Shown here piece by piece: positions 6,962 to 16,147 of a stretch of DNA of 64,000 bases. How positions within the stretch are numbered: position 1 is the first letter of the stretch; the number at the start of each line of letters is the position of its first letter. The DNA comes from Flavipsychrobacter sp. Its GTDB lineage: Bacteria; Bacteroidota; Bacteroidia; Chitinophagales; Chitinophagaceae. The position numbers were made by a program, and so were the translations under genes. Under the pieces are notes generated by a model. That model ran no database searches. It worked only from the letters and a program-made list of their open reading frames with translations, and had not been told where the DNA came from. The stretch is taken from contig JAEUVF010000003.1 in the NCBI GenBank assembly GCA_016787265.1, forward strand, positions 155,330 through 219,329. The letters run 5' to 3'.

Positions 6962-9484
6962 TTATTGTCCTGTTAAAAATAATGCGTTACAAAGCAGCAG
7001 CTTCCCGTTTTCCCAAAAGCTTCGGAAGATTGGGTTGTCAGCAAAATAGATTACCTGTCCACGACCAATATCCTGTGCACCAATAAGCAGCGCATCATTT
7101 AATTTGGGTCGTATATCTACACCCGCAAATCCGCTGATATAGCCATCACGCTTAATCACACCAACATTCCAACCATCTTCCTTGAAGAATTCATACAGGT
7201 TTGCGTCCTGCTTAAGGCTATAATAAAAATCAGGATAACCAAATCCAAGCGGATGTGTGTTATCCAGTTCGAGGCGGAAAATTGATCCGGGCATGCTGTT
7301 TTTCAACCAATCACGCTCCCGGTTTTCGAATTTTTTTAAAACGGAATAATCTGTTTTTCCTTCTGATTTTTTATCCTCACCATCTTTCATTTTAATTCCC
7401 CAGTCGGCCCTTGCCATCTGAGCAACCGCATTTTCGATTGCGATTATCTTTCCTCCTCTGCGAACCCATGCTTTTAAATCTTCATTGAGTTCCTTTTTAT
7501 TGAAGAAATCATAATTGCCGTCCGCCAGAATCAGGACATCATATTTGTTCATACCCTCCCTGATAAAATCATTTGAACTCATTACAGTTACGGGATATTT
7601 CAATTGCGTATCAAAAAAATGCCAAAGCTCACCGAAACCCAGGGAAGAAATATTTTCTCCTGCTAAGAGAGCAACTTTTGGTGCATTGATTATTCGAACA
7701 CTACTTGAGCCAAAATCATACCCTCTTTCAACGAAACCGGATGGAATAGAATAAAACTGCGATTTTGTTTCAGCAGCAATCTCTTCCACTTCTTTTAAAA
7801 GTGCCTTTCCTGCATTTGCCGCTTTGGTAACCAGCAGGCTTCCTTTTTCAAAACTCTGATTTCCTGACTGAAATGGCTGTTGTGCAAATCGTACTTTCAA
7901 TCCTTTTTTCAACGCTGCAGACAGGAATTTTGCACTATTTAACCCATCCCATTTAATCGCATAAGCGTAAGCGTTAGGATCAACTGCAACATCTTTTACT
8001 GATGGGACATTTTTGGTTGTGGTACTTATGAAGTTTGCAACGCCATAGGTTTTCAAACCATATACATATGGCATAGACCATGCTGTAATATCGTAAGTGG
8101 CGGAATCAGTAATGGTGGAATTTCGTTCAAACAATACTTTAACGAAATTTCCTTTGGGTTGATTCAGATTAATTACAATATCTCCCGGCTCTGCTTTAAA
8201 ACTCTCCGACTTTCCGGTAAAATAATTCAACCCGGAATAGGTTGCGTTGGATGCATAACTCCAATCAACCAGGTTATTATCGAGTAAGGTGGTAAGCCTG
8301 TTTACACGATCGGTACCATCATTTTTAATTACCCAGGATTTGAACTCACCGGCAGGCTTCGCTAACACGTTGGTAAAATAACTTCTGAATTCCTTAACAA
8401 CGCGGCTGGCATGCTGGGCAGTAATCTCAACGGTACTGATCCCGGTTGTAAAATGATGTTGAACTCGATCAACCAGGGTCAGCGTATCACCATCTTCGTT
8501 TATAATTCCCAAACCAGCACGTATCCCTCCCTGTTCGTACGTCATACCAATTGCTCCATGATAAGTCGGATAGGTATCACCGTAAGATGGATAAAAAAGA
8601 TCGAATCGTTCCTTGGTAAAATACAGCCAACCCTCTTTATCAAAGTAACGGGCATGATTTTTTCCTATCATGGTTTGGAATTCACGCTGCCAGGGAGTGA
8701 TCACTTCATGAAATGGCTCAGCTGCAGGTGCAAAATAATAAGGCTCATTTACACCCTGTTCGTGAAAATCCACGTGAACCTGCGGAAGCCAGGTATTATA
8801 AACTTTTAACCGATGCTGACTTTCCTTCTGAGTCTGCCAGGCCCAATCGCGGTTCAGGTCAAAATTATAGTGATTACTTCTACCTCCGGGCCAGGGTTCA
8901 CGATGTTCTCTTGCAACGGGCTCCGGATTGATTGTTTTTCCAATAACCGTTGTATACCAGTTTACATACCGGTCGCGTCCATCTGGATTCAGACATGGAT
9001 CAATCAGTACTACCGTATTCTGCAACCACTTTCGTGATTCTGTATTGGATGGATTTACCAATTCATAAGCAGTTAACATAGCAGCCTCGGAAGAGGATGT
9101 TTCGTTTCCATGCACATTATAGCTTAACCACACGATGGCAGGTGCATTTTCATTTGGTGCCGCTTTATCACGGGTGGCATTCGCAAGACGAAGATTGTTG
9201 ATTCGAATAGCTTCAATATTGGCCATATTTTGAGCACTGGCAATAGTTGCCAGTAAAAGAGGGCGGCCTTCATTGGTTTCCCCATATTGCTGGAGTTTGA
9301 ATTGCTGGGGTGCTTCCTTGGCGAGATGCTCAAAGTATTGCACAATCCGGTAATGAGGCGTGTAGTGTGTACCTACCTTGTACCCTAAAAACGATTCCGG
9401 CGATTTTAATTGTGCCCTGGTTCCGGAAACCAGCAAAAGGACACCCGCCAAACAAATTAATCTTCTCATATATATGTTATTCAT
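6962..9484 (-). CDS. M14 family zinc carboxypeptidase, exported
   Basis: About 840 aa with a signal peptide ending GTRAQ. The M14 catalytic features are visible: HGNE (zinc ligands H125 and E128 counted from the ATG at 9484), a distal zinc-ligand histidine in the DFHEQG stretch near 241, and a YEQGG segment carrying a candidate catalytic Glu. The N-terminal 370 residues are the peptidase. The remainder includes a class-I amidotransferase-like alpha/beta region (LILADGNYDFF). Starts at 9484 and 9469 are both ATG; an in-frame TTG at 9496 is less likely. It probably trims peptides in the periplasm and heads the operon with PIG-L and the symporter. Confidence 0.87.
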   Translation of the reverse strand: MNNIYMRRLICLAGVLLLVSGTRAQLKSPESFLGYKVGTHYTPHYRIVQYFEHLAKEAPQQFKLQQYGETNEGRPLLLATIASAQNMANIEAIRINNLRLANATRDKAAPNENAPAIVWLSYNVHGNETSSSEAAMLTAYELVNPSNTESRKWLQNTVVLIDPCLNPDGRDRYVNWYTTVIGKTINPEPVAREHREPWPGGRSNHYNFDLNRDWAWQTQKESQHRLKVYNTWLPQVHVDFHEQGVNEPYYFAPAAEPFHEVITPWQREFQTMIGKNHARYFDKEGWLYFTKERFDLFYPSYGDTYPTYHGAIGMTYEQGGIRAGLGIINEDGDTLTLVDRVQHHFTTGISTVEITAQHASRVVKEFRSYFTNVLAKPAGEFKSWVIKNDGTDRVNRLTTLLDNNLVDWSYASNATYSGLNYFTGKSESFKAEPGDIVINLNQPKGNFVKVLFERNSTITDSATYDITAWSMPYVYGLKTYGVANFISTTTKNVPSVKDVAVDPNAYAYAIKWDGLNSAKFLSAALKKGLKVRFAQQPFQSGNQSFEKGSLLVTKAANAGKALLKEVEEIAAETKSQFYSIPSGFVERGYDFGSSSVRIINAPKVALLAGENISSLGFGELWHFFDTQLKYPVTVMSSNDFIREGMNKYDVLILADGNYDFFNKKELNEDLKAWVRRGGKIIAIENAVAQMARADWGIKMKDGEDKKSEGKTDYSVLKKFENRERDWLKNSMPGSIFRLELDNTHPLGFGYPDFYYSLKQDANLYEFFKEDGWNVGVIKRDGYISGFAGVDIRPKLNDALLIGAQDIGRGQVIYFADNPIFRSFWENGKLLLCNALFLTGQ

Positions 9485-9522
9485 GTTGCTGAACAAAGTT
9501 CCGAAGCTAAGGAAATTCTTCC

Positions 9523-9567
9523 TTCACCCGACCGGTGCCACCGGTCGGGTGGCACCGGTCGGGTGAA
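9523..9567 (+). repeat. REP-like palindromic element, copy B (5' of RAYT)
   Basis: A 45-bp L-R-R element with arms CACCCGACCGGT / ACCGGTCGGGTG and spacers GCC and GC. It lies 66 nt before the RAYT start. By eye its sequence is identical to copy D at 33334, and all four copies have the same strand orientation. Confidence 0.88.
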
Positions 9568-9632
9568 AAGACTGAAACAGATCCGGTGATCTTCACCTTG
9601 AACAGACGGATCAATCAAAAGACCTTTGAACG

Positions 9633-10208
9633 ATGAGTTCAAATACAATTATAATGGAACCCGGATTGTTTTATCATGTGTGTAACAGGGCAGTTGGAAA
9701 TGATGTATTATTCAAACACTTTTTCGACTACAACGACTGGATGACCGATATTGAAAAAATCATATTGCCGGTCGCAAACCTGCACGCCTACTGCATGTTG
9801 GATAATCATTATCATTTATTGGTCAGGATTCACGAAAATGCAAGCGGAATTGAATTTAGCCAATCCATTAATCGCCTGCAAAGTATCCATGCCAAACGCT
9901 TCAACTATAAATACAGGCGCAAAGGCGGTCTTTTTATTAGTCCGTTTAACAGAATACCAATAAAAGATGACGAGCAACTGGCCTGGATTTTCTGGTATAT
10001 ACATCGTAATCCACTACACCATAGCAAAACCGGAAACTGGAAAGATTACCCATATTCCTCCTTCAGTTATTATGAACAAAACAGGGCATTCTTTATAGAC
10101 ACATCCTATATGTACAATTTTTTTGGCGGCCAGGATCAACTGATAAAACATCATGAAAGCCAGGCCGATGCCTATCTGCTTATTAACAGAGCACTTATGC
10201 TGGAGTAA
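9633..10208 (+). CDS. REP-associated tyrosine transposase (RAYT, Y1/HUH type)
   Basis: A 191-aa HUH single-strand nuclease of the Y1 transposase (IS200/IS605-related) superfamily. The HUH motif is H59-Y-H61 (DNHYHLLVR) and the catalytic tyrosine is Y122 in WYIHRNP, a signature of RAYT and related Y1 proteins. The N-terminus (PGLFYHVCNRAVGNDVLF) also matches the family. The gene sits between two REP-like palindromes (9523-9567 and 10212-10252), the classic REPtron arrangement. RAYTs are thought to bind, cut and spread REP sequences in extragenic DNA. The frame is intact and the active-site residues are present, so the protein is probably functional. An in-frame ATG at 9654 is an alternative start. 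Confidence 0.92.
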   Translation: MSSNTIIMEPGLFYHVCNRAVGNDVLFKHFFDYNDWMTDIEKIILPVANLHAYCMLDNHYHLLVRIHENASGIEFSQSINRLQSIHAKRFNYKYRRKGGLFISPFNRIPIKDDEQLAWIFWYIHRNPLHHSKTGNWKDYPYSSFSYYEQNRAFFIDTSYMYNFFGGQDQLIKHHESQADAYLLINRALMLE

Positions 10209-10211
10209 TTT

Positions 10212-10252
10212 CCTCCTTCACCCGACCGGTGGCACCGGTCGGGTGAAGGAGG
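10212..10252 (+). repeat. REP-like palindromic element, copy C (3' of RAYT)
   Basis: A 41-bp near-perfect palindrome (20-bp arms, 1-nt centre) starting 4 nt after the RAYT stop. It has only one L and one R arm, so it is the short form of the family, extended by the flanking CCTCCTT/AAGGAGG. It can also act as a 3' hairpin for the RAYT transcript. Confidence 0.88.
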
Positions 10253-10281
10253 GTGAAGGGAAGTTTTCCTATTTTCGGGGG

Positions 10282-11991
10282 ATGAAGACCAGAATGACAA
10301 GTGTGCTGATTGCGGTAATTATTAGCCTTGCAGCAAGCGCACAAACCAACCTCACACCCTATTCTTATTCCAGCAATAAAAAGGCTACCGGTAAAAACGG
10401 GGCTGTGGTATCAGCACATCCGTTAGCCACTCAGGCAGGCCTTGCAATCCTTCAAAAAGGAGGTAACGCCATTGACGCAGCCATCGCCACCCAATTGGCA
10501 CTGGCCGTTGTTTACCCCGGTGCGGGTAACCTGGGTGGAGGAGGTTTCCTGGTAGCCCATCTTGCCAATGGAAAACAACTCACCCTCGATTATCGCGAAA
10601 AAGCACCTGGAAAAGCACATCGCGACATGTACTTAAATCCGGATGGCAGTCCAAACCTTGATAAAAGCCAGCACGGCCATCTCGCCGCAGGCGTTCCAGG
10701 AACAGTTGCCGGTTTGTGGCAATCGCACCAGTACGGCAAATTGCCATTTAAAGACCTCGTTCAACCCGCTATTGAACTGGCGCAAAATGGGTTCGTCATA
10801 ACCGAAGCTGAAGCCCGCAGCCTCAATGGAGACCAACAAGATTTTCAAAAAAACAATACCCGTCCCCACGCATTTACCAAAAACCAGCCCTGGGCAGCAG
10901 GCGACACACTTTTTCAACCGGATCTTGCCGCTACACTTATCCGTATCCGTGAGAAAGGCAGAAATGGGTTTTACAAAGGAAAAACCGCCAGCTTAATTAC
11001 CGCTGAAATGCAACGCGGCAAAGGGATTATCACCAAAAAAGACCTGCGCAATTACCGGGCAATTGAACGAAACCCCAGCTTCTTCAACTACAAGGACTAC
11101 CAGGTGCTCACGATGCCCCTGCCCAGTAGTGGCGGGGTACTACTGCCCATGATGATGAAAATGACCGCAGCCTATCCTATCGCCAGTTATGGCTTTCACT
11201 CACCTGAAGCGGTACAGCTTATGACTGAAATTGAACGCCTCGCCTATGCCGATCGTGCCAAATATCTCGGCGACCCTGATTATTATAAAGTACCCATTGA
11301 GCAACTCCTGAGCCAGGAATATATCCAGCAAAGACTTCGGTTATACCAACCCGGCAAAGCCGGCAACAGCAGGGATATCATTGAAGGAATAGTCCCCACA
11401 TTAACCAAAGAATCAGAAGAAACCACCCATCTCAGTGTATACGATGGCGAAGGCAATGCAGTTGCCGTAACCACCACCCTAAATGGAAATTATGGATCGC
11501 ATACAGTTGTTGGAGGAGCCGGGTTCCTGCTCAATAATGAAATGGATGATTTCAGTGTAAAACCCGGTGTACCAAATATGTACGGCGCAGTTGGCGGAGA
11601 AGCCAATGCCATCGTACCCGGAAAGCGTATGCTGAGCTCCATGACCCCCACCATTGTCCTAAAAAACGGCAAACCACACATTATAACCGGCACCCCTGGG
11701 GGAACCACCATTACCACTTCCGTTTACCAAACCCTTCTGAATGCACTGGAATTTAATCTGGATGCATCAACTACGGTTAATGCTCCCAAATTTCATATGC
11801 AATGGCTACCTGATGTAATTTATACAGAACCCGGTTTTCCAGAAAGTCTCATACAGAAACTGGAAGCCATGGGATATACTATCAAAAAAAGAGGACCCAT
11901 CGGAAGAACCGAATTGATCCTTGTAAAAGAAGATGGCAGCATCGAAGCAATCGGTGATAACAGAGGCGATGATGCCGCATTAGCTTATTAA
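10282..11991 (+). CDS. ggt: Gamma-glutamyltransferase
   Basis: A 569-aa member of the gamma-glutamyltransferase Ntn-hydrolase family with a signal peptide (about residues 1-21, ASAQ). The autoprocessing/nucleophile threonine is T381 in ETTHLSV, matching TTHYSV of the E. coli enzyme. GNYGS and the LSSMTP substrate loop are also present. The enzyme is expected in the periplasm, hydrolysing glutathione-like or other gamma-glutamyl compounds. I chose the ATG at 10282: reading further upstream would translate the REP element, and the signal peptide starts here. A TATTTTCG box ends 4 nt before this ATG. A second, diverged paralogue is at 22918. Confidence 0.92.
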   Translation: MKTRMTSVLIAVIISLAASAQTNLTPYSYSSNKKATGKNGAVVSAHPLATQAGLAILQKGGNAIDAAIATQLALAVVYPGAGNLGGGGFLVAHLANGKQLTLDYREKAPGKAHRDMYLNPDGSPNLDKSQHGHLAAGVPGTVAGLWQSHQYGKLPFKDLVQPAIELAQNGFVITEAEARSLNGDQQDFQKNNTRPHAFTKNQPWAAGDTLFQPDLAATLIRIREKGRNGFYKGKTASLITAEMQRGKGIITKKDLRNYRAIERNPSFFNYKDYQVLTMPLPSSGGVLLPMMMKMTAAYPIASYGFHSPEAVQLMTEIERLAYADRAKYLGDPDYYKVPIEQLLSQEYIQQRLRLYQPGKAGNSRDIIEGIVPTLTKESEETTHLSVYDGEGNAVAVTTTLNGNYGSHTVVGGAGFLLNNEMDDFSVKPGVPNMYGAVGGEANAIVPGKRMLSSMTPTIVLKNGKPHIITGTPGGTTITTSVYQTLLNALEFNLDASTTVNAPKFHMQWLPDVIYTEPGFPESLIQKLEAMGYTIKKRGPIGRTELILVKEDGSIEAIGDNRGDDAALAY

Positions 11992-12011
11992 CCAAACACA
12001 AGTTGAGCATT

Positions 12012-12545
12012 ATGAACCTCGGAAAAATCTACCTGGAAAGTATCCAAAATCAATTCAGGAGCTACAAAAAACTGGGTGATAGAACCTTTGCCCAGTTAAC
12101 CCAGGAAGAACTTAACCACATCCCAGCAGTTGGCTCCAACAGTATAGCTGTAATCATCAAACATATGCATGGCAACCTGCTCAGCCGCTTTACCAACTTC
12201 CTGACCGAGGATGGTGAAAAACCCTGGCGCCAGCGGGAAGAGGAATTCACCGCTGTGGAAGCACTGAGCAAAGATTCCTTGTTACAAGTTTGGGAAGAAG
12301 GCTGGAACTGCCTGTTCAGGACACTCGACCAGTTAGAACCGGATGATCTGACTAAAACCGTAACCATCCGAACCGAACCACATTCTGCTCTGGATGCGAT
12401 TAACCGGCAACTGGCACATCATGCTTCTCATGTTGGTCAAATCGTTTATCTTGGCAAAATGTATCGTGAAAACGACTGGCAATCACTTTCAATTCCGAAG
12501 GGAGGTAGTGCATCATTCAACGAAAAAATAGCAGGAAAATCCTGA
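12012..12545 (+). CDS. DUF1572 / DinB-like protein
   Basis: A 177-aa four-helix-bundle protein of the DUF1572 family within the DinB-like superfamily. The histidines expected for metal binding can be seen: IIKHMHGNL near residue 50 and LAHHASHVGQI near 136-140. Members include thiol-dependent metal enzymes and many of unknown role. An upstream in-frame TTG (12003) exists, but the ATG at 12012 is preferred. It starts 20 nt after the gamma-glutamyltransferase stop and may be cotranscribed. Cytoplasmic, no signal peptide. Confidence 0.82.
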   Translation: MNLGKIYLESIQNQFRSYKKLGDRTFAQLTQEELNHIPAVGSNSIAVIIKHMHGNLLSRFTNFLTEDGEKPWRQREEEFTAVEALSKDSLLQVWEEGWNCLFRTLDQLEPDDLTKTVTIRTEPHSALDAINRQLAHHASHVGQIVYLGKMYRENDWQSLSIPKGGSASFNEKIAGKS

Positions 12546-12654
12546 ACAGCTTGCATTTACTGAAATTTCAGGTTTATTTTGTCCTATCCAACCCTGTTTA
12601 ATTCCTTCCAGTTCCACAGAGAAACCATAAAATACCCTTTAAAAATTTTATTTT

Positions 12655-13287
12655 ATGGTTATTCGTATCGTACCCATGGTCGCATTGCTGACCCTTTCTT
12701 TTATTGCTTTTGCTCAACCCGTTACCTGGCAGGTTCGTGCCGGTTGGCATACCAGCTCCGCTCAAATCATCAATAAAGCCTCCTTGAAAAAATCTACCAC
12801 CAATCACCTGAATGGATTTAGCGCCGGTGCTGGTATCAGGGTTGAATTTGATAAACAGTTATATTTTACTCCCCGCATCCAATACAGCCTCCATGGTTAT
12901 GAAGTGGCCGCAGAAAAACAGGTACCGGCCAAACAATTCCGACTTCATTATATTGAAATTCCTGTACTGCTGCAATATGATTTTTCCAAAACAGGCCAGG
13001 GATTTTATGCCCAGGGCGGTCCCTCCCTTGGTGCAGCAATTTCAGGCTCCCAAAAAACGGAAGATCAGCAAACTCCTCTCCGGTTTGGTATGACGCAATA
13101 TAACAGGGTTAACATAGACGCCCTGGCTCAAATCGGTTATCGCCTTAAAAACGGGCTGGCGATAGATGCTTCCTACACGTACGGTCTTACAAGCATAACC
13201 AATGGCGATGACCTTCCTACTGTACGGATGGCACAATTTGGAATCGGACTCTCCTATCACATTAGCAAAACGACTAATCAGAAATAA
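12655..13287 (+). CDS. PorT-like outer-membrane beta-barrel protein
   Basis: A 210-aa exported protein. Signal peptide about residues 1-20 (SFIAFAQ); the mature part has alternating amphipathic beta strands, with the PorT-family marker FRLHYIEIPVLLQYDF around residue 100 and an aromatic C-terminal strand (FGIGLSYHI). It fits the outer-membrane protein beta-barrel (PorT-like) group that is abundant in Bacteroidota. Specific role unknown. Its 3' end overlaps the convergent PspC-like gene by 10 bp. Confidence 0.82.
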   Translation: MVIRIVPMVALLTLSFIAFAQPVTWQVRAGWHTSSAQIINKASLKKSTTNHLNGFSAGAGIRVEFDKQLYFTPRIQYSLHGYEVAAEKQVPAKQFRLHYIEIPVLLQYDFSKTGQGFYAQGGPSLGAAISGSQKTEDQQTPLRFGMTQYNRVNIDALAQIGYRLKNGLAIDASYTYGLTSITNGDDLPTVRMAQFGIGLSYHISKTTNQK

Positions 13288-13499
13288 CGCAGAGGATTTC
13301 GTTTCCGATCGTAGATATATTGTTTGATATTCATCCAGAAAGCTGCGATGGTATAAAAAATAATCGGCGACCCCATTGTGAGCAGGGAAATATACATAAA
13401 GTACTTACGGATGGTGGCAGGGGCGATGCCCATTTTTTCCCCTACATAGGCGCAAACGCCAAACACATGCCATTCAATAAAGTGTTTGAAGTTTTTCAT
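13278..13499 (-). CDS. PspC-domain small membrane protein
   Basis: A 73-aa protein matching the short PspC-domain proteins of Bacteroidota. VCAYVGEKMGIAPATIRKYFMYISLLTMGSP contains the family pattern of a G(I/V)x-start element followed by a transmembrane helix; it is split here only for description. PspC proteins of proteobacteria work in envelope stress responses, but these short forms are uncharacterised. The gene is divergent from aconitase and converges on the barrel gene, overlapping it by 10 bp. Confidence 0.72.
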   Translation of the reverse strand: MKNFKHFIEWHVFGVCAYVGEKMGIAPATIRKYFMYISLLTMGSPIIFYTIAAFWMNIKQYIYDRKRNPLRYF

Positions 13500-13625
13500 A
13501 TCACCAAATTAGTAAATTCTAACAAATACAATTCTTAAAAGGTTAAAAACAAATCGCTTTTATCGGTAATTTCGCGGTGTTTCGGCAAATTAACTGAAAT
13601 AGCAAACTTCAAACATACAATCGTT

Positions 13626-15893
13626 ATGGTTTTTGACCTCGAGATGATTAAGAAAGTGTACTCCCAGTTTCCTGACCGGGTTGCGAAAGCCCGCCAGGTC
13701 GTTGGTCGTCCACTTACCCTCACCGAAAAAATATTGTACGCCCACCTCTGGCAGGGAGATGCCACCCAGGCATATGAAAGAGGAAAAAGTTATGTAGATT
13801 TTGCTCCCGACAGGGTTGCCATGCAGGATGCTACAGCCCAGATGGCCCTGCTGCAGTTCATGCAGGCCGGCCGGAACACTGTGGCCGTTCCCTCCACCGT
13901 ACATTGCGACCACCTTATTGTGGCCAAAGACGATTCTAAAACGGACCTGGCCCGTGCCGTAAATGAAAGCAGTGAAGTGTACGACTTCCTGGCTTCTGTT
14001 TCCAATAAATACGGCATTGGATTCTGGAAACCCGGCGCTGGGATCATTCACCAGGTGGTACTGGAAAATTATGCCTTCCCCGGCGGTATGATGATCGGAA
14101 CCGACTCCCACACGGTTAATGCCGGTGGTCTGGGTATGATTGCAATTGGTGTTGGCGGTGCGGATGCCTGCGACGTAATGAGCGGCCTCGCCTGGGAACT
14201 TAAAATGCCCAAACTTATTGGTATTAAACTGACCGGAAAACTCAACGGCTGGACGGCCCCCAAGGATGTAATCCTGAAGGTGGCAGGCATCCTGACTGTA
14301 AAAGGAGGAACCGGAGCAGTGGTTGAATATTTTGGAGAAGGTGCTACCAGTATGAGCTGTACCGGAAAAGGCACTATCTGTAACATGGGTGCGGAAATCG
14401 GAGCTACTACTTCCACTTTCGGTTACGATGAAAGTATGAGCCGTTACCTGAAATCCACCGGTCGTGCAGATGTGGCTGCTCTCGCTGATGGCATTCGCGA
14501 ACACCTTACTGCCGACCCGGAAGTTTATGCAAATCCGGAAAAATATTTCGACCAGGTGATTGAAATCAACCTGAGCGAACTGGAGCCTCATCTGAACGGC
14601 CCCTTCACTCCCGATCTGGCTACTCCTATTTCCAAAATGAAGGAAGAAGCCGCCAAAAACGGATGGCCTACAAAAGTTGAAGTAGGTCTGATCGGATCCT
14701 GCACCAATTCTTCCTATGAAGATATTAGTCGTGCTGTTAGCCTGGCCCGCCAGGTTGCCGAAAAAGGGCTGAAAACAAAGGCCGAGTTCACCATAACACC
14801 AGGCTCTGAACTGGTGCGATATACCATTGAGCGCGATGGCTTCCTGAGCACTTTTGATCAGATTGGAGCGAAAGTATTTGCCAATGCCTGCGGACCCTGT
14901 ATCGGGATGTGGGATCGGATGGGCGCTGAAAAGCAGGAAAAGAACACCATCGTTCACTCTTTCAACCGCAACTTTGCCAAACGCGCTGATGGAAACCCGA
15001 ATACCTATGCATTTGTTGCCTCTCCCGAATTGGTAACTGCACTGGCTATTGCTGGCGATCTTACCTTCAATCCGCTTACAGATACGCTGACGAATGAAAA
15101 AGGCGAACAGGTAAAACTGGATGCACCCAATGGAGATGAATTACCCGTAAAAGGATTTGCAGTTGAAGATGCTGGTTACCAGGCACCAGCTGCAGACGGT
15201 AGTACTGTTCAGGTAAAAGTTGACCCTGCTTCCAAGCGACTTCAATTGCTGGATCCATTTCCAGCCTGGGAAGGAACTGATCTGAAAGGACTGAAACTGC
15301 TTATCAAGGCCAAAGGCAAGTGTACCACTGACCATATCTCTATGGCAGGTCCCTGGTTGAAATTCCGTGGTCACCTAGATAATATCAGTAATAACCTCCT
15401 GATCGGTGCCATTAATTTCTTCAATGAAAAAACAGATTCCGTTAAGAATCAACTGACCGGTGCATATGGTCCTGTTCCCTCCACCCAGCGTGCTTACAAA
15501 GCAGCTGGCATTGGCTCTATCGTAGTTGGCGATGAAAACTATGGTGAAGGATCCAGCCGTGAACATGCCGCGATGGAACCCCGGCATTTGGGTGTTCGTG
15601 CTGTACTGGTGAAGAGTTTCGCCCGTATTCATGAAACCAACCTGAAAAAACAGGGCATGCTTGCACTGACCTTTGCAGACAAAAACGATTACGATAAAAT
15701 CCTGGAAGACGACACCATTGATATCATCGGATTGACCAGCTTTACGCCCGGTCAGCCACTTGAACTGGTATTACACCATGCTGACGGCAGTACGGATACT
15801 ATCCTCGCTAACCACAGCTATAATGAACAGCAGATCGAATGGTTCAAAGCTGGAGCAGCGTTGAATATTATCCGCCAGCAATTTGCAGGTTAA
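13626..15893 (+). CDS. acn: Aconitate hydratase, mitochondrial-like type
   Basis: A 755-aa aconitase that interconverts citrate and isocitrate in the TCA cycle. It resembles mitochondrial aconitase more than bacterial AcnA (about 890 aa) or AcnB. The three [4Fe-4S] cysteines are C359 (GSCTNSS), C422 and C425 (ACGPCIG). GTDSHT, the substrate-binding FARIHETN stretch and the swivel domain ([17 protein letters not shown]) are present. The start is the ATG at 13626. A TAATTTCG box (13567-13574, one mismatch to TAnnTTTG) lies upstream. It is monocistronic, ended by the terminator at 15911. A long antisense frame opposite it is a coding shadow. Confidence 0.96.
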   Translation: MVFDLEMIKKVYSQFPDRVAKARQVVGRPLTLTEKILYAHLWQGDATQAYERGKSYVDFAPDRVAMQDATAQMALLQFMQAGRNTVAVPSTVHCDHLIVAKDDSKTDLARAVNESSEVYDFLASVSNKYGIGFWKPGAGIIHQVVLENYAFPGGMMIGTDSHTVNAGGLGMIAIGVGGADACDVMSGLAWELKMPKLIGIKLTGKLNGWTAPKDVILKVAGILTVKGGTGAVVEYFGEGATSMSCTGKGTICNMGAEIGATTSTFGYDESMSRYLKSTGRADVAALADGIREHLTADPEVYANPEKYFDQVIEINLSELEPHLNGPFTPDLATPISKMKEEAAKNGWPTKVEVGLIGSCTNSSYEDISRAVSLARQVAEKGLKTKAEFTITPGSELVRYTIERDGFLSTFDQIGAKVFANACGPCIGMWDRMGAEKQEKNTIVHSFNRNFAKRADGNPNTYAFVASPELVTALAIAGDLTFNPLTDTLTNEKGEQVKLDAPNGDELPVKGFAVEDAGYQAPAADGSTVQVKVDPASKRLQLLDPFPAWEGTDLKGLKLLIKAKGKCTTDHISMAGPWLKFRGHLDNISNNLLIGAINFFNEKTDSVKNQLTGAYGPVPSTQRAYKAAGIGSIVVGDENYGEGSSREHAAMEPRHLGVRAVLVKSFARIHETNLKKQGMLALTFADKNDYDKILEDDTIDIIGLTSFTPGQPLELVLHHADGSTDTILANHSYNEQQIEWFKAGAALNIIRQQFAG

Positions 15894-15910
15894 AATTTAA
15901 CCATTCTTAC

Positions 15911-15947
15911 AAAAGAGGCTATCCATACGTGTGATAGCCTCTTTTTT
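15911..15947 (+). terminator. Rho-independent terminator after aconitase
   Basis: A stem GAGGCTATC (15915-15923) / GATAGCCTC (15933-15941) with a 9-nt loop and a T6 tail, and an A-rich 5' flank. It starts 17 nt after the stop codon. Confidence 0.92.
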
Positions 15948-16147
15948 AACCAAAAACCGCCGAAACCTAGTAAAAACACTTAATTTTTTGCGTATTCTTT
16001 CGGTATATCAACAGATTGGTTAACTTTATCCACACTTTCCCATTACTCTGACGGTAGCTTACCCTGTCTCCAATATCATTTCCTTAATACCACCGTATCC
16101 AATTATCCCCTGGACCTTTTCTATTTATTGATAACAAAATTTCTTTT

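Noticed and set aside
10153..10281. N-terminal extension of gamma-glutamyltransferase
   Set aside because: It would overlap the RAYT end and translate the REP palindrome; the signal peptide starts at the ATG at 10282.
13590..14957. A 455-codon open frame antisense to aconitase
   Set aside because: It is the reverse shadow of a highly expressed, biased gene; its translation has no recognisable domain and aconitase is certain on the other strand.
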